From the NCBI GenBank assembly GCA_051008735.1, contig JBPCXH010000040.1, positions 1-5,933 on the forward strand: DNA of 5,933 nt, read 5' to 3'. Of the stretch, positions 4,873-5,933 are shown one piece after another; position 1 is the stretch's first letter, and the number at the start of each line of letters is the position of its first letter. The position numbers were made by a program, and so were the translations under genes. This DNA is from J054 sp051008735. Lineage in GTDB: Bacteria > Pseudomonadota > Gammaproteobacteria > Steroidobacterales > GCA-2729495. The notes below the pieces were generated by a model that searched no databases, was not told where the DNA came from, and saw nothing but the letters and a program-made list of their open reading frames with translations.

Positions 4873-5933
4873 CTTGTCCCTGCGGTGGCCACGGCGGCAT
4901 TAAAAGCCTTCAGCGTCGCCGGCTCTCTTGAGTCCAGGGATACGAATCTGGCTTGCGGCGTCTGGTTGGCAAGGCTTTTTATCGAATCATGCAGGGGGTG
5001 GCTGCGATCGGCGGCCAGCACCACGGGCACCGGGCATGCCGCCAACAGGCGGACCGGATCACAATCCAGTTGCTCAAGCCGGAGTTTTTGCCAGGCACCG
5101 TCTGCCGTCAGGTGCTCCCGAACACTCAGCTGAACGGCCGCCGGGTCCAGATCGGTTTCCGACCAGATAATGCCGTCCGGATTGCGTCGAAACCACGGAA
5201 AGAACAGTCGACCGTCGCGCACCATGTGCCAGGCTCGACTCAGATGGCCGCCGTGCCAGTCAGCCCTCAGGCTGGGCAGGCCCTCGGCACGCCAGTCACT
5301 GCACATGACATCCTCAAGAGCCGGGAAGTGGGTGAGCACCAACGCGCGAAAACGCTTGGGCGCTTTTGCGGCCGCCATCAATGCGACGAGTGCGCCGGTG
5401 CCATCACCGGCCAGCACGGGTCGCAGGTCGAGGCTGGCAGAGATATCCAGCACTGCCGCCGCGCAGTCCGCCAGGCTTGAGGACGGCGGGTTTGCAGCCA
5501 CCCGCGGCGCGGACTCGCCGTGACCGGGTAGATCCATGGCTGCAACCTGGTCGAGCTTGCTGATAATTTTCGGTGCCGTCAGCGCTGAGCCCCCGGCATC
5601 ATGAAGACTCAGTACATCGATTTGCTCGCCGTGTCTGACGAGTCGACAGGGGCCTGCCTGGGCCATCAATATTTCTTGCCAGGCCCGGCCGCGTGCAGGC
5701 TGAGTACCGGGGGCCGCCGGTGGGGCGTCGCCGGGACAGGCGAGCAGCTGACTCAGAGCGCTGTCCAGGACTGCATCCGGATCAGGCGAGACTTCTATCT
5801 TGACGCAATCGGCCCGATCCCCAATCCGGTCCAGGTGCTCGGCCAGAGGGTCTTTGGCGGCTGCGGTGATGTAGGTCGGTACCCTCAGCTGGGGCAGGAC
5901 AGGGCCGGCCGCATAGCTAAAGGCGGCGCGGTA
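4869..5933 (-). CDS. Alpha/beta-hydrolase-fold protein with tandem domains, 5' end outside the window
   Basis: The frame stays open to the right edge, giving 354 visible residues; the true start is beyond the window. Residues 1-66 resemble the last part of a hydrolase domain (VPTYITAAAKDPLAEHLDR, 18-36). A proline/alanine-rich linker follows (about 67-88), then a complete second domain: LHDAGGSAL (110-118) at the oxyanion position, DLPGHGES (134-141), the nucleophile elbow at 176-180, and VPVVLAADRSHPLHDS (302-317) holding the acid-position Asp309. The elbow reads G-D-G-T-G, so the nucleophile serine of GxSxG is glycine (residue 178). No histidine appears in the expected place near the C terminus. 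The second domain is therefore probably not a normal serine hydrolase. A TTG-ATG pair near 5669-5664 could be misread as the start, but homologous coding continues upstream of it. No clear terminator follows; the next gene has its own promoter. Confidence 0.82.
   Translation of the reverse strand, partial: YRAAFSYAAGPVLPQLRVPTYITAAAKDPLAEHLDRIGDRADCVKIEVSPDPDAVLDSALSQLLACPGDAPPAAPGTQPARGRAWQEILMAQAGPCRLVRHGEQIDVLSLHDAGGSALTAPKIISKLDQVAAMDLPGHGESAPRVAANPPSSSLADCAAAVLDISASLDLRPVLAGDGTGALVALMAAAKAPKRFRALVLTHFPALEDVMCSDWRAEGLPSLRADWHGGHLSRAWHMVRDGRLFFPWFRRNPDGIIWSETDLDPAAVQLSVREHLTADGAWQKLRLEQLDCDPVRLLAACPVPVVLAADRSHPLHDSIKSLANQTPQARFVSLDSREPATLKAFNAAVATAGTS

Noticed and set aside
4953..5480. 175-codon open frame on the plus strand
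   Set aside because: Antisense to the hydrolase gene; no recognisable protein features.

Overview
The window is GC-rich (a visual estimate of just under 60%), and every gene I can support lies on the minus strand. It looks like chromosomal DNA from a Gram-negative proteobacterium, probably a gammaproteobacterium. The evidence is an outer-membrane beta-barrel protein with a signal peptide, Shine-Dalgarno led starts, a sigma70-type promoter and a Rho-independent terminator. I cannot name a genus. I see no rRNA, tRNA, CRISPR array, insertion sequence or phage gene.

In the direction of transcription (right to left) the layout is as follows. (1) 5933-4869: an alpha/beta-hydrolase-fold protein running in from outside the window. 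It carries the tail of one hydrolase domain followed by a complete second one, and the second has glycine where the nucleophile serine should be. (2) 4872-4671: a good sigma70 promoter whose -35 box overlaps the hydrolase stop codon, followed by a leader of about 170 nt. (3) 4670-4098: a small outer-membrane beta-barrel protein, closed by a strong intrinsic terminator (4080-4044). (4) 4043-3637: a gap of about 400 bases without a gene. It holds a G-quadruplex-type G-rich motif, a small inverted repeat, a weak candidate promoter and, just before the next gene, a compact 57-nt inverted-repeat region that folds on paper as a three-way junction. (5) 3636-1: a four-gene flavin/redox cluster, probably one operon. 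It encodes a DUF1838 protein, an NQO1/MdaB-type NAD(P)H:quinone oxidoreductase, a flavin-reductase-like protein fused to a PCP_red domain, and a luciferase-like (LLM) flavin-dependent oxidoreductase that is almost complete at the left edge.

The four genes read as a small oxidative module. The flavin-reductase-like protein could supply reduced flavin to the LLM oxidoreductase, which starts only 11 nt after it. The quinone reductase would make two-electron reductions of quinone-type compounds, and DUF1838 has no known function. The substrate cannot be read from the sequence; catabolism of an aromatic, terpenoid or steroid-like compound is a guess. The most unusual items are the structured leader in front of DUF1838, the tandem hydrolase with a lost nucleophile, and the flavin reductase-PCP_red fusion.
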